Of a stretch of 64,000 nucleotides of DNA, positions 15,921 through 24,815 are shown piece after piece (positions within the stretch are counted from its first letter, which is position 1; each line of letters starts with the position of its first letter). The stretch is from Streptomyces rubiginosohelvolus. Its GTDB lineage: Bacteria > Actinomycetota > Actinomycetes > Streptomycetales > Streptomycetaceae. The notes beneath the pieces are model-generated. The model worked only from the letters and a program-made list of their open reading frames with translations. It was not told the origin of the DNA and made no database searches. The position numbers and the translations under genes were made by a program. The DNA lies in NCBI RefSeq assembly GCF_014649875.1, contig NZ_BMTW01000007.1, forward strand, positions 266,818 to 330,817. The letters are read 5' to 3'.

Positions 15921-17432
15921 TCAGCCGCCCGACAGGGTCCGGACCAGCTCCTCGGCCGTACGGCAGCGGTCGAGGAGATCCTTCACGTGCTCCTTGGTCC
16001 CGCGCAGCGGCTCCAGGGTGGGCACCCGCTGCAGGGAGTCGCGGTCCGGCAGGTCGAAGATCACCGAGTCCCAGGAGGCCGCCGCCACGTCGTCGGCGTA
16101 CTGCTCCAGACAGCGGCCGCGGAAGTAGGCCCTGGTGTCCTCCGGAGGCGCCGTACGGGCCCGGGTGACCTGGTCCTCGTTCAGGAGGCGCTTCATCTTC
16201 CCGCGGGCCACCAGACGGTTGTAGAGGCCCTTGTCGGGCCGTACGTCCGCGTACTGGAGGTCCACCAGATGCAGCCGGGGGGCGTCCCAGTCCAGCGCGT
16301 CGCGGCGGCGGTAGCCCTCCATGAGCTCCCGCTTGGCGATCCAGTCCAGCTCGCCCGACAGGCTCATCGGATCGGTCTCCAGCCGGTTGAGGGTGTCCTC
16401 CCAGCGGGTCAGGATGTCCTTGGTCTGCTCGTCGGCGTCGGCGCCGTACCGCTCGTCGACGTACTTGCGGGCCAGCTCGAAGTACTCCATCTGGAGCTGG
16501 ACCGCGGTGAGTGTCCGGCCGCTGCGGAGCGTGATCAGCTGCCGCAGGTCCGGGTCGTGGGAGACCTGGTGCAGGGTGCGCACGGGCTGGTCGACCGCCA
16601 GGTCGACGTTGATGAAGGCGTCCTCGATCATCGACAGCACCAGGGACGTGGTGCCGAGCTTGAGATACGTGGAGATCTCCGAGAGGTTGGCGTCGCCGAT
16701 GATCACATGGAGCCGGCGGTACTTCTCGGCGTCGGAGTGGGGCTCGTCCCGGGTGTTGATGATGGGGCGCTTGAGCGTGGTCTCCAGGCCGACCTCGACC
16801 TCGAAGTAGTCCGCGCGCTGGCTGATCTGGAAGCCGTGCTCGTGGCCGTCCTGACCGATACCGACCCGGCCCGCGCCGGTGACGACCTGGCGCGAGACGA
16901 AGAACGGCGTCAGATGGCGCACGATGTCCGAGAACGGCGTCTCCCGCTGCATGAGGTAGTTCTCGTGCGTGCCGTAGGAGGCGCCCTTGTTGTCGGTGTT
17001 GTTCTTGTAGAGGTGGATCGGCTGGGCGCCGGGGATGGCGGCCGCCCGCTCGGCGGCCTCCGCCATGATCCGTTCGCCGGCCTTGTCCCAGAGCACCGCG
17101 TCGCGCGGATTGGTGATCTCCGGGGAGCTGTATTCGGGGTGCGCGTGGTCGACGTAGAGCCGGGCGCCGTTGGTGAGGATGACATTGGCGAGGCCGATGT
17201 CCTCGTCGGTGAGCTGGCTGGAGTCGGCGGTCTCACGGGCGAGATCGAAGCCTCGCGCGTCACGCAGCGGGTTCTCCTCCTCGAAATCCCAGCGGGCACG
17301 TCGCGCCCGGTGCATCGCCGCCGCGTAGGCGTTGACGATCTGGGACGAGGTGAGCATGGCATTGGCGTTGGGGTGACCGGGGACGGAGATCCCGTACTCC
17401 GTCTCGATGCCCATTACTCGCCGTACGGTCAT
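15921..17432 (-). CDS. dop: Deamidase/depupylase of Pup, Dop
   Basis: 503 aa, paralogue of PafA. Hydrolyses the Pup-lysine isopeptide bond (depupylation) and, where Pup ends in Gln, deamidates it. Visible: MTVRRVMGIETEYGISV, the Dop-specific loop region between about residues 40 and 80, RLYVDHAHPEYSSPE with the catalytic aspartate, NNTDNKGASYGTHENYL and INTRDEPHSDAEKYRRLHVI. The ATG at 17432 gives the family N-terminus. Since the Pup encoded here already ends in Glu, the depupylase activity is probably the one that matters. First gene of the dop-pup-prcBA row; arc is upstream behind its own terminator. Confidence 0.98.
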   Translation of the reverse strand: MTVRRVMGIETEYGISVPGHPNANAMLTSSQIVNAYAAAMHRARRARWDFEEENPLRDARGFDLARETADSSQLTDEDIGLANVILTNGARLYVDHAHPEYSSPEITNPRDAVLWDKAGERIMAEAAERAAAIPGAQPIHLYKNNTDNKGASYGTHENYLMQRETPFSDIVRHLTPFFVSRQVVTGAGRVGIGQDGHEHGFQISQRADYFEVEVGLETTLKRPIINTRDEPHSDAEKYRRLHVIIGDANLSEISTYLKLGTTSLVLSMIEDAFINVDLAVDQPVRTLHQVSHDPDLRQLITLRSGRTLTAVQLQMEYFELARKYVDERYGADADEQTKDILTRWEDTLNRLETDPMSLSGELDWIAKRELMEGYRRRDALDWDAPRLHLVDLQYADVRPDKGLYNRLVARGKMKRLLNEDQVTRARTAPPEDTRAYFRGRCLEQYADDVAAASWDSVIFDLPDRDSLQRVPTLEPLRGTKEHVKDLLDRCRTAEELVRTLSGG

Positions 17433-17623
17433 GCGGCCCTCCTTGCCCGGCGTCGGCCCCTCCCGGAGCGACGCTCACGTACCGCTGCTGTGTCCGGTGC
17501 GTCTGTGCGGTGCCCGTCACCGCACTGCGCGACTCGGCGGTACCGCAGAGCCTAGAGCGCCTCTGCGCCGGTGGGGAGCTTGATTACGAGTTTGCTCCGG
17601 CATGGCCGGAACGTGGGAATGAA

Positions 17624-17662
17624 ACCGGCTGCGGAGGCCCCCTGGGGCCTTCCGCAGCCGGT
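17624..17662 (-). terminator. Terminator of arc
   Basis: ACCGGCTGCGGA (17624-17635) pairs perfectly with 17651-17662, and an inner GGCCCC/GGGGCC extends the stem with one bulge. It starts 8 nt after the arc stop codon, so arc is probably transcribed separately from dop-pup. Confidence 0.75.
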
Positions 17663-17669
17663 CCGGGTA

Positions 17670-19436
17670 TTACAGGTACTGGCCGGTATTGGCCACCGTG
17701 TCGATGGAGCGTCCGGTGTCCGCGCCCTGCTTTCCGGTGACGAGTGTGCGGATGAAGACGATCCGCTCACCCTTCTTACCGGAAATCCTGGCCCAGTCGT
17801 CCGGGTTGGTGGTGTTCGGCAGGTCCTCGTTCTCCTTGAACTCGTCCACGCAGGCCTGCAGGAGATGAGCGACCCGCAGCCCCTTCTGGCCCTGTTCCAG
17901 GAATGCCTTGATGGCCATTTTCTTTGCCCGGTCGACGATGTTCTGAATCATCGCGCCGGAGTTGAAGTCCTTGAAGTACAGGACTTCCTTGTCGCCGTTG
18001 GCGTACGTGACCTCGAGGAAGCGGTTCTCCTCGGACTCCGTGTACATCCGCTCCACGACCGACTGGATCATGGCGTGGGCGGCGGCCTCGCGCGAGCCGG
18101 TGTGCTCGGAGAGGTCGTCCGCGTGCAGCGGGAGCGACGGGGTCAGGTACTTCGCGAAGATGTCCTTCGCCGCCTCGGCGTCCGGACGCTCGATCTTGAT
18201 CTTCACATCGAGCCGGCCGGGCCGCAGGATGGCGGGGTCGATCATGTCCTCGCGGTTGGAGGCGCCGATGACGATCACGTTCTCCAGGCCCTCCACCCCG
18301 TCGATCTCGGCGAGCAGCTGCGGGACGATGGTGTTCTCCACGTCCGAGCTGACGCCGCTGCCGCGGGTGCGGAAGAGGGACTCCATCTCGTCGAAGAAGA
18401 CGATGACGGGGGTGCCCTCGCTCGCCTTCTCCCTCGCCCGCTGGAAGACCAGGCGGATGTGCCGCTCGGTCTCGCCGACGTACTTGTTGAGCAGCTCGGG
18501 GCCCTTGATATTGAGGAAGTAGCTCTTCCCCGCGGGCTGCCCGGTCACCTCGGCGACCTTCTTGGCGAGCGAGTTGGCGACGGCCTTGGCGATGAGCGTC
18601 TTGCCACAGCCGGGCGGGCCGTAGAGCAGGATGCCCTTCGGCGGGCGCAGCTCGTGCTCCTTGAAGAGGTCGGGGTGCAGATACGGAAGCTCGACCGCGT
18701 CGCGGATCAGCTCGATCTGGTCGCCCAGGCCGCCGATCTTGTCGTAGTCGATGTCCGGGACCTCTTCGAGGACGAGCTCCTCGACCTCGCTCTTGGGGAC
18801 CACCTCGTAGACGTAGCCGGACCTGGAGTCGAGCAGCAGGGCGTCGCCGGGGCGGATGGTGATGTCCAGCAGCGGCTCGGCGAGCCGCACCACCCTCTCC
18901 TCGTCGGTGTGCCCGACCACCAGGGCGCGCTCGCCGTCCTCGAGGATCTCCTTGAGGGTGACGATGTCCCCGGCCCGCTCGAACTCCATGGCCTCGACCA
19001 CGTTGAGCGCTTCGTTGAGCATGACCTCCTGGCCACGCCGCAGGTCCTCGAGCTCGACGCTGGGGCTGACGTTCACCCGGAGCTTGCGGCCCCCGGTGAA
19101 GATGTCGCAGGTGCCGTCCTCGTTGGCCTGCAGGAAGACGCCGAAGCCGGCCGGCGGCTGCGCGAGCCGGTCGACCTCTTCCTTGAGGGCCACGATCTGG
19201 TCACGCGCCTCACGGAGCGTGTTGGCGAGCCGCTCGTTCTGAGCGGACACGCCTGCCAGATTCGTCTGCAACTCGACGATCCGCTCTTCGAGAATCCTCG
19301 TATGACGCGGAGAGTCGGCGAGCTTACGTCGCAGGACGGCGATTTCCTGCTCGAGATAGGCAACCTGGCCGGCTGGGTCCTCGGACCCTCGCGCGGGCCG
19401 GGAGCCGCGGTTGATGTCGTCGTCGTGGGCTGCCAC
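17670..19436 (-). CDS. arc: Proteasome-associated AAA+ ATPase ARC (Mpa homologue)
   Basis: 588-aa hexameric unfoldase that recognises Pup and threads substrates into the 20S core. GTG 19436 (VAAHDDDINRG) is preceded by GGAGGTGA; a further in-frame ATG at 19454 overlaps that site. Domains in order: coiled coil (residues about 20-90, AYLEQEIAVLRRKLADSP..), tandem OB folds (about 95-240), AAA+ module with Walker A GPPGCGKT (about 271-279) and Walker B IVFFDEME (about 345-351), sensor/arginine finger NREDMIDPAILRPGR. The extreme C-terminus is NTGQYL, the tyrosine-bearing proteasome-docking motif found in Mpa. Confidence 0.98.
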   Translation of the reverse strand: MAAHDDDINRGSRPARGSEDPAGQVAYLEQEIAVLRRKLADSPRHTRILEERIVELQTNLAGVSAQNERLANTLREARDQIVALKEEVDRLAQPPAGFGVFLQANEDGTCDIFTGGRKLRVNVSPSVELEDLRRGQEVMLNEALNVVEAMEFERAGDIVTLKEILEDGERALVVGHTDEERVVRLAEPLLDITIRPGDALLLDSRSGYVYEVVPKSEVEELVLEEVPDIDYDKIGGLGDQIELIRDAVELPYLHPDLFKEHELRPPKGILLYGPPGCGKTLIAKAVANSLAKKVAEVTGQPAGKSYFLNIKGPELLNKYVGETERHIRLVFQRAREKASEGTPVIVFFDEMESLFRTRGSGVSSDVENTIVPQLLAEIDGVEGLENVIVIGASNREDMIDPAILRPGRLDVKIKIERPDAEAAKDIFAKYLTPSLPLHADDLSEHTGSREAAAHAMIQSVVERMYTESEENRFLEVTYANGDKEVLYFKDFNSGAMIQNIVDRAKKMAIKAFLEQGQKGLRVAHLLQACVDEFKENEDLPNTTNPDDWARISGKKGERIVFIRTLVTGKQGADTGRSIDTVANTGQYL

Positions 19437-19676
19437 GGTCCTCACCTCCTCCATGGGGAGCTGGACGCTTCCTGACCCTACCTGGGTGGGTGGTGATTGA
19501 AACCCCTAGATCACAAAGACTGCGGGGCGTGTCCGATCTTCACCCTTGCGCTCTCCCTCACGTCAAGGGAATACCCACCCTTCGGCACCGGAAAGCCGCC
19601 GGTTGTATCGTCGAACTGTTCAACACCCGTCAGGGCTGGCTCCAATTGGTTCGGATACGCAGGAACGGCAGGACAC

Positions 19677-19988
19677 ATGACCGTGCAGCAGGACTCGCCG
19701 GGCGACAGTGACACGCAGGACCTGGAGGTCTGGATCGACCAGGACCTCTGTACGGGGGACGGCATCTGTGTGCAGTACGCCCCCGATGTCTTCGAGCTGG
19801 ACATCGACGGCCTGGCGTATGTGAAGAGCTCGGACGACGAGCTGCTGCAGGACCCGGGGGCGACCACTCCGGTGCCGCTGCCGCTCCTCCAGGACGTCGT
19901 CGATTCGGCCAAGGAGTGCCCCGGCGACTGCATCCACGTGCGGCGCGTCAAGGACAACGTCGAGGTGTACGGGCCGGACGCGGAGTAG
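19677..19988 (+). CDS. Ferredoxin (single Fe-S cluster)
   Basis: 103-aa electron carrier. Start ATG 19677 after AGGA. Cysteines occur as CTGDGIC (CX5C) and CPGDC later in the chain, with the flanking APDVFELD typical of actinobacterial 3Fe-4S/4Fe-4S ferredoxins of the cytochrome P450 partner group. The C-terminal CPGDCIHV has CX3C, so either a 3Fe-4S or a 4Fe-4S cluster is possible. No P450 or reductase gene is adjacent. Divergent from arc across 240 nt, in which I see no further gene. Confidence 0.88.
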   Translation: MTVQQDSPGDSDTQDLEVWIDQDLCTGDGICVQYAPDVFELDIDGLAYVKSSDDELLQDPGATTPVPLPLLQDVVDSAKECPGDCIHVRRVKDNVEVYGPDAE

Positions 19989-20026
19989 TCGTCCGGGGGC
20001 GAGCCCCCAGGGCGTACGGGCGGCGC

Positions 20027-20602
20027 TCAGACGCTGCGGGCGAGCTCCCCGGAGCTGCGGACGAACGTCTGCCCCTTCCACCGCCAGGAGGCCTGTTCCT
20101 CCTGGTCGGGGCAGCAGCGGGGCACTTCCAGCGAGGAGTAGCCGAGGAGGGTCGCCGAGACGACGCCGTCGCGTACGGCGAAGTCGGAGACCGCCTTCTT
20201 GTCGGCGGGGTCCACCAGGGTCGCGACGACCCGGGGTGCGGCCCCGCTCGCCTGTGTCAGGACGTAGATGCCGCCGGGCGGGGTCCCCGATCCGGCGGCG
20301 CAGTGCACCACCGCGACGGTTTCCGGCCGCCCGTCGCCGTCGAGGTCCCCGGGGGCCTGCTTCGCGACGGTCGTCCCGGCGCCGCCGCACTGGAGCGGGA
20401 AGTCGACTCCGGCCGGGTCCGGGGCGGGCACGGGAGCGCCGTGCTGCGTGGTGGTCCGCTGCTCGGAGGCCGTGGCGGTCGCCGTACGGGGCTGGAGCAG
20501 CCCGGCCAGCGCGACGACGCCCGCCATCGCCGCGGCCGTGGCGAGCCAGTGCATCGGCTTGGCGGCGGTGTGGGCGAGGTCCGGGAGCGCGGAGGTCTGC
20601 AC
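20027..20602 (-). CDS. Secreted or membrane-anchored protein of unknown function
   Basis: 191 aa. Start GTG 20602 (VQTSALPDLAHTAAK) follows AGGAG with 9-nt spacing; a longer frame to 20683 has no ribosome site. One hydrophobic segment at about residues 18-38 (WLATAAAMAGVVALAGLL) suggests export or an anchor. The extracytoplasmic part contains DLDGDGRPETVAVVHC, a calcium-loop-like motif of FG-GAP/VCBS type, and four cysteines (C-GGAG..HC and CC), suggesting disulfides. Lies between ferredoxin and trmI. Not recognised beyond this. Confidence 0.65.
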   Translation of the reverse strand: MQTSALPDLAHTAAKPMHWLATAAAMAGVVALAGLLQPRTATATASEQRTTTQHGAPVPAPDPAGVDFPLQCGGAGTTVAKQAPGDLDGDGRPETVAVVHCAAGSGTPPGGIYVLTQASGAAPRVVATLVDPADKKAVSDFAVRDGVVSATLLGYSSLEVPRCCPDQEEQASWRWKGQTFVRSSGELARSV

Positions 20603-20718
20603 GCGGTATGTCTCCTGATGGTTCCTGGGAGCCCGGTGAAGGGGTGGGAACACCCCGAGGGTTTGCCCGGCATCGTGCCACACCTCACACCCGGGCGGAA
20701 CGGCGGGGGCAACGAAAA

Positions 20719-20773
20719 GGCACCGCCGCGCCGTTCTCCGGTCGGTCGGGGAACTGCGCGGCGGCGCCGGTGC
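20719..20773 (-). terminator. Possible imperfect hairpin terminator of trmI
   Basis: GCACCG...CCGCG at 20720-20730 can pair with CGCGG...CGGTGC at 20757-20773, with an internal bulge and a long loop. Placed directly after the trmI stop; weak evidence. Confidence 0.35.
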
Positions 20774-20783
20774 GTTGTGAGGG

Positions 20784-21701
20784 TCAGCCGCGGTCGGCGG
20801 CGGAGCCTCCGCGGCTCTGGCTGCCCGGGCCCTCGTAGTCCTCGCCGTAGGCGCCCTTGGAGGGGCGGCGGCGGCGCAGCGGCGGCTCGACGCCGTCCGC
20901 GAGGCGGCGGGCGGTGACCAGGAAGCCGGTGTGGCCGATCATCCGGTGGTCGGGGCGGACGGCGAGGCCCTCCACGTGCCAGTTGCGGATCATCGACTCC
21001 CAGGGCTGCGGTTCGGCGAAGCAGCCGATCTCGCGGATGGACTCGACGGTGCGCGAGAGCTGGGTGGTGGTGGCGACGTAGGCGCAGAGGATGCCGCCGG
21101 GCACCAGGGCCTTGGAGACGGCCTCCAGGCACTCCCAGGGGGCGAGCATGTCCAGCACGACGCGGTCGACGTCGGTGTCGGAGAGGTTGTCCTGGAGGTC
21201 TCCGACGGTCAGCTGCCAGGCGGGGTGCGGCGAGCCGAAGTAGCGCTCGACGTTCTGCTGGGCGATCTCGGCGAAGTCCTCGCGGCGCTCGTAGGAGTGC
21301 AGCATGCCCTGCTCACCGATGGCGCGCAGCAGGAAGGTGGAGAGCGATCCGGATCCGACCCCGGCCTCCACGACGCGGGCGCCGGGGAAGATGTCGGCGA
21401 AGGCCAGGATCTGGCCCGCGTCCTTGGGGTAGACCACGGCGGCGCCGCGGGGCATGGACAGGACGTAGTCGGGGAGCAGGGGGCGCAGCGCGAGGTAGGC
21501 GACGTTTCCCGTGGTGCGGACAACACTGCCCTCGGGAGCACCGATCAGCTCGTCGTGCTGGAAAGAACCCTTGTGGGTGTGGAAGTTCTTTCCGGCTTCG
21601 AGCGTAAAGGTGTAGTGGCGTCCCTTGGGGTCGGTGAGCTGTACCTGGTCCCCGACCTTGAAGGGCCCACGTCGGCGGGCGGCACCGGTCGGTTCAGACA
21701 T
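20784..21701 (-). CDS. trmI: tRNA (adenine(58)-N1)-methyltransferase TrmI
   Basis: 305 aa. Methylates N1 of A58 in the T-loop of tRNAs with S-adenosylmethionine, as a homotetramer. N-terminal small beta domain (GPFKVGDQVQLTDPKGRHYTF..GKNFHTHKG) precedes the Rossmann domain with the SAM motif VVEAGVGSGSLSTFLL (about residues 108-123) and DRVVLDMLAPWE (about 175-186). Same neighbourhood as the trmI homologue near mpa in mycobacteria, and divergent from the M50 protease side by only 60 nt. Confidence 0.95.
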   Translation of the reverse strand: MSEPTGAARRRGPFKVGDQVQLTDPKGRHYTFTLEAGKNFHTHKGSFQHDELIGAPEGSVVRTTGNVAYLALRPLLPDYVLSMPRGAAVVYPKDAGQILAFADIFPGARVVEAGVGSGSLSTFLLRAIGEQGMLHSYERREDFAEIAQQNVERYFGSPHPAWQLTVGDLQDNLSDTDVDRVVLDMLAPWECLEAVSKALVPGGILCAYVATTTQLSRTVESIREIGCFAEPQPWESMIRNWHVEGLAVRPDHRMIGHTGFLVTARRLADGVEPPLRRRRPSKGAYGEDYEGPGSQSRGGSAADRG

Positions 21702-21761
21702 GTGACCAGCCTACCGGTGATTCCGGGGCCTCCTGCCGCCGCTCCCCCGCCAGGAGAGGGC

Positions 21762-23012
21762 TCAGGCGCCGGGGCGGGCCATGGCCTTGACGAAGGCGCG
21801 CTCGACGTCGGCGGTGGAGAGGACGCCGTAGATCTCGCCGGTCTCCTCGACGACCAGGTACTCGGTGGCGGGGGTGGCCTTGAGCCGGTCCAGGAGGGCT
21901 TCGCCGGCCAGTTCGGCGGGGACCTTCATGCCGTCGGTGAGGTCCTGGGCGAGGCCGCTGACGGCGACCCAGGGGCGGCGGTGCTCGGGGACGCCGACGA
22001 TGGCGGCCTCACGGACGACGCCCTTGGGGTTGCCCTGTCCGTCGACGACGACCAGGGCGCGGGCGCCGGCCTCGTTGGCCCGGCGCAGCGCTTCGGAGAG
22101 CGGGGTGGCGGACTCGACGGGGACGGCACGGCGGGTCAGGGTGCGGGCCCTCAGGTCGGGCAGGTGCTCGCGGAGGCGGGCCATGCGCAGGCTGTTCCCG
22201 GCGCCGGTCCAGATGATGCCGGCGAGGATCGCGGCGAGCAGCGCGTCCATGACGGTCTCGACGCCGCCGATGTCCTGGGCGGTGCCGCCGAGGGCTCCGG
22301 TGTGGGTGAGCAGCGGCAGTCCGACGAGGACGGTGACGGCGAGGCCCCGGCCGACCCAGGCGGCGGCGATGGTGCCGCTCATGGGCTTGCCGGTGATCTT
22401 CCAGACGACGGCGCGAAGCATCCGGCCGCCGTCCAGCGGCAGCCCGGGCAGCAGGTTGAAGGCGGCCACGATGAGGTTGGAGATCATCAGGCCCGCGAGC
22501 AGGACGCCGGGGACGGTGCCGGGCTCGACGAGCTGCATCGCGCCGTAGAAGACGCCGCCGAGGACCAGGGACAGGAGCGGTCCGACGAAGGCGAGGACGA
22601 ATTCGCGGCCGGGGGTCTCTGTCTCCTTCTCGATCTCCGAGACGCCGCCGAAGAACTGGAGCTGGATGCGGCGGACCGGGAGTTTGTAGCGCAGGGCGGC
22701 GACCGTGTGGGCCAGTTCGTGGACGAGCACGGAGGCGTAGAAGGCGATGGCGAAGAACAGGGCGACGAGATAGCGGGCACCGCCCAGCTCGGGCAGCACG
22801 CGGTCGAGCTGGCCGCCGAAGACCCAGGTGATGAGGGCGGCGACGACGAACCAGCTGGGGGCGACGTAGACGGGCACACCGAAGGGGCGGCCCATGAGCA
22901 GGCCGCCGCCCGGCTCCGCGGGGCGTTTCGGTTTGCCGTTGTCCGGGTCGGGGCCGGGGGCCGTTCCCCCTGCGCCGGGCTGCGGCCGCCCGCTGTCGCC
23001 GCTGTCGTCCAC
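21762..23012 (-). CDS. Site-2-type M50 metalloprotease with CBS domain pair
   Basis: 416-aa intramembrane zinc protease. GTG 23012 (VDDSGDSGRPQPG) has AAGGGA upstream. Although the same frame stays open far upstream (to 24746), that part is antisense to real genes. The N-terminal 30 residues are hydrophilic; six or so membrane helices follow. HELAH at about residues 91-95 (VLVHELAHTVAAL) and LPLDGGR at about 190-196 supply the zinc ligands. C-terminal CBS pair (about 275-410) may bind adenylates and gate activity. Substrates are unknown; anti-sigma factors are the usual targets of the family. Confidence 0.93.
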   Translation of the reverse strand: MDDSGDSGRPQPGAGGTAPGPDPDNGKPKRPAEPGGGLLMGRPFGVPVYVAPSWFVVAALITWVFGGQLDRVLPELGGARYLVALFFAIAFYASVLVHELAHTVAALRYKLPVRRIQLQFFGGVSEIEKETETPGREFVLAFVGPLLSLVLGGVFYGAMQLVEPGTVPGVLLAGLMISNLIVAAFNLLPGLPLDGGRMLRAVVWKITGKPMSGTIAAAWVGRGLAVTVLVGLPLLTHTGALGGTAQDIGGVETVMDALLAAILAGIIWTGAGNSLRMARLREHLPDLRARTLTRRAVPVESATPLSEALRRANEAGARALVVVDGQGNPKGVVREAAIVGVPEHRRPWVAVSGLAQDLTDGMKVPAELAGEALLDRLKATPATEYLVVEETGEIYGVLSTADVERAFVKAMARPGA

Positions 23013-23123
23013 GGGGTCCCTTCGGTTCGGTGCGTGGTCTGTGCCACGATCATGCAGTGTGCGAGGGTCTGCCGTCGATGGTATGCCGCTCGGTGTCAGT
23101 GGCGGGCCGTAGGGTCTTGAGAC

Positions 23124-24035
23124 ATGACCTCCGTGCCGCGGCCGCCTCAGCCGCCTTCGTCCCTGTCGCCGTCGCGGGCGAGCGATTTCATGCAGTGCCC
23201 CCTGCTCTACCGCTTCCGGGTCATCGACAAGCTGCCGGAGAAGCCCAGCGAGGCGGCTACCCGCGGCACGCTGGTCCATGCGGTGCTGGAGCGCCTCTTC
23301 GACGCCCCGGCGGCCGACCGTACGGCACCTCGGGCGCGGGCGCTGATCCCCGGCCAGTGGGACCGGCTGCTGGAGTCGAAGCCGGAGCTGAGCGATCTGT
23401 TCGCCGGGGACGCCGAGGGTGAGCGGCTGACGCGTTGGCTGGGCGAGGCGGAGCGGCTGGTGGACCGGTGGTTCTCGCTGGAGGACCCGACGCGTCTTGA
23501 GCCGGCCGAGCGCGAGATGTTCGTCGAGACGGAGCTGGAGTCGGGGCTGCGGCTGCGCGGGGTGATCGACCGGGTGGACATCGCGCCGAGCGGTGAGGTC
23601 CGGATCGTCGACTACAAGACGGGCAAGGCGCCGCGGCCGGAGTATTCCGACGGGCCGCTGTTCCAGATGACGTTCTACGCGCTGGTGATCTGGCGGCTGA
23701 AGGGCGTGGTGCCGCGCCGCCTCCAGCTGGTCTATCTGGGCAGCGGGGACGTCATGACGTACGACCCGGTGGTGGCGGACCTGGAGCGGGTGGAGCGCAA
23801 GCTGCTGGCGCTGTGGGACGCGATCAGGCTGGCGACGGAGACCGGCGACTGGCGGCCCCGGCCGACGAAGCTGTGCGGCTGGTGCGACCACCAGGCGGTG
23901 TGTCCGGAATTCGGCGGGACTCCCCCGGTCTATCCGCTGTCGGTCCGCCCGGCGGGCCCGGGAGAGGATGACCAGGGCAGAATGGGACCGGTCCGGGCCG
24001 AGGCCGGCCGAGCCGTGGCCCTTGAGGGCCCTTAA
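23124..24035 (+). CDS. RecB-family PD-(D/E)XK nuclease
   Basis: 303 aa. Cas4/AddB-type nuclease fold: LSPSRASDFMQCPLLYRFR at the N-terminus, GTLVHAVLERLF, then GVIDRVD and IVDYKTGK as the catalytic D..DxK set (about residues 145-172), and QMTFYALVIWR. Cysteines in MQCPLLYRF and CGWCDHQAVCPEF match the four-cysteine iron-sulfur staple of this nuclease group. Start ATG 23124. The last 40 residues are unlike the family core. The mycobacterial homologue also lies beside trmI, so this is a conserved neighbour. It ends 9 nt before the response regulator. Confidence 0.9.
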   Translation: MTSVPRPPQPPSSLSPSRASDFMQCPLLYRFRVIDKLPEKPSEAATRGTLVHAVLERLFDAPAADRTAPRARALIPGQWDRLLESKPELSDLFAGDAEGERLTRWLGEAERLVDRWFSLEDPTRLEPAEREMFVETELESGLRLRGVIDRVDIAPSGEVRIVDYKTGKAPRPEYSDGPLFQMTFYALVIWRLKGVVPRRLQLVYLGSGDVMTYDPVVADLERVERKLLALWDAIRLATETGDWRPRPTKLCGWCDHQAVCPEFGGTPPVYPLSVRPAGPGEDDQGRMGPVRAEAGRAVALEGP

Positions 24036-24044
24036 GGAGTTCCT

Positions 24045-24716
24045 GTGGCGATCCGCGTCCTTCTGGTCGACGACCAGCCTCTGCTGCGCACCGGTTTCCG
24101 GATGATCCTGGAGGCGGAAGGCGATCTGGCGGTGGTCGGCGAGGCCGGTGACGGTCTGCAGGCCATCGACCAGGTGCGGGCGCTGCAGCCCGACGTGGTG
24201 CTGATGGACATCCGGATGCCGCGGATGGACGGGGTGGAGGCGACCCGTCAGATCACCGGTCCCGGGAAGGACGGCCCGGCGAAGGTGCTGGTGCTGACGA
24301 CCTTCGATCTCGACGAGTACGTGGTGGAGGCGCTGCGTGCGGGAGCGAGCGGCTTCCTGCTGAAGGACGCCCCGGCGGCCGAGCTGGTGCAGGCGATCCG
24401 GGTGGTGGCGGCGGGCGAGGCGATGCTCGCGCCGAGCATCACGCGCCGGCTGCTGGACAAGTACGCGGACCATCTGCCGTCCGGCGAGGAGCCGGTGCCG
24501 GACGCCCTGCACACGCTGACGGACCGTGAGGTCGAGGTGCTGAAGCTGGTGGCGCGGGGGCTGTCCAACGCGGAGATCGCGGCGGAGCTGTTCGTCAGCG
24601 AGACGACGGTCAAGACGCATGTGGGCCATGTGCTGACGAAGCTCGGCCTGCGCGACCGGGTGCAGGCCGCGGTGTACGCGTACGAGAGCGGGCTGGTGCG
24701 TCCCGGCGCGCAGTAG
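24045..24716 (+). CDS. NarL/LuxR-family response regulator (orphan)
   Basis: 223 aa. Receiver domain with acidic pair D9/D10, phospho-acceptor D55 (VVLMDIRMPRMDG) and K near 107 (LLKDAP). A C-terminal LuxR helix-turn-helix (about residues 150-215: LTDREVEVLKLVARGLSNAE) follows. GTG 24045 follows AAGGAG. No sensor kinase is encoded within this window near it, so it is an orphan; it may be translated with the upstream nuclease, as only 9 nt separate them. Targets are unknown. Ends at the strong hairpin 24754-24797. Confidence 0.94.
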   Translation: MAIRVLLVDDQPLLRTGFRMILEAEGDLAVVGEAGDGLQAIDQVRALQPDVVLMDIRMPRMDGVEATRQITGPGKDGPAKVLVLTTFDLDEYVVEALRAGASGFLLKDAPAAELVQAIRVVAAGEAMLAPSITRRLLDKYADHLPSGEEPVPDALHTLTDREVEVLKLVARGLSNAEIAAELFVSETTVKTHVGHVLTKLGLRDRVQAAVYAYESGLVRPGAQ

Positions 24717-24753
24717 CGGCACGGCGCGCCCGCACAAAGCCCTCACGAACGCG

Positions 24754-24797
24754 GTCCGGCCCGCACCCTCCTTGCGACAGGAGGGTGCGGGCCGGAC
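24754..24797. terminator. 18-bp bidirectional terminator
   Basis: Perfect 18-bp stem (24754-24771 with 24780-24797), loop TTGCGACA. It lies between the convergent stops of the response regulator and the solute-binding protein and can serve both. Confidence 0.85.
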
Positions 24798-24815
24798 GGC
24801 GTCTGCGGTCGGGGC

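Noticed and set aside
16985..17020. TTGTCGGTG-like PafBC promoter motif inside dop (and a similar one in pafA near 10620)
   Set aside because: Both lie in the codons for the conserved NNTD motif and are explained by coding; spacing to a -10 box does not fit exactly.
23013..24746. Extension of the M50 protease frame by 578 codons
   Set aside because: It overlaps the RecB-like nuclease and response regulator in antisense, and a ribosome site with GTG at 23012 gives a family-typical protein.
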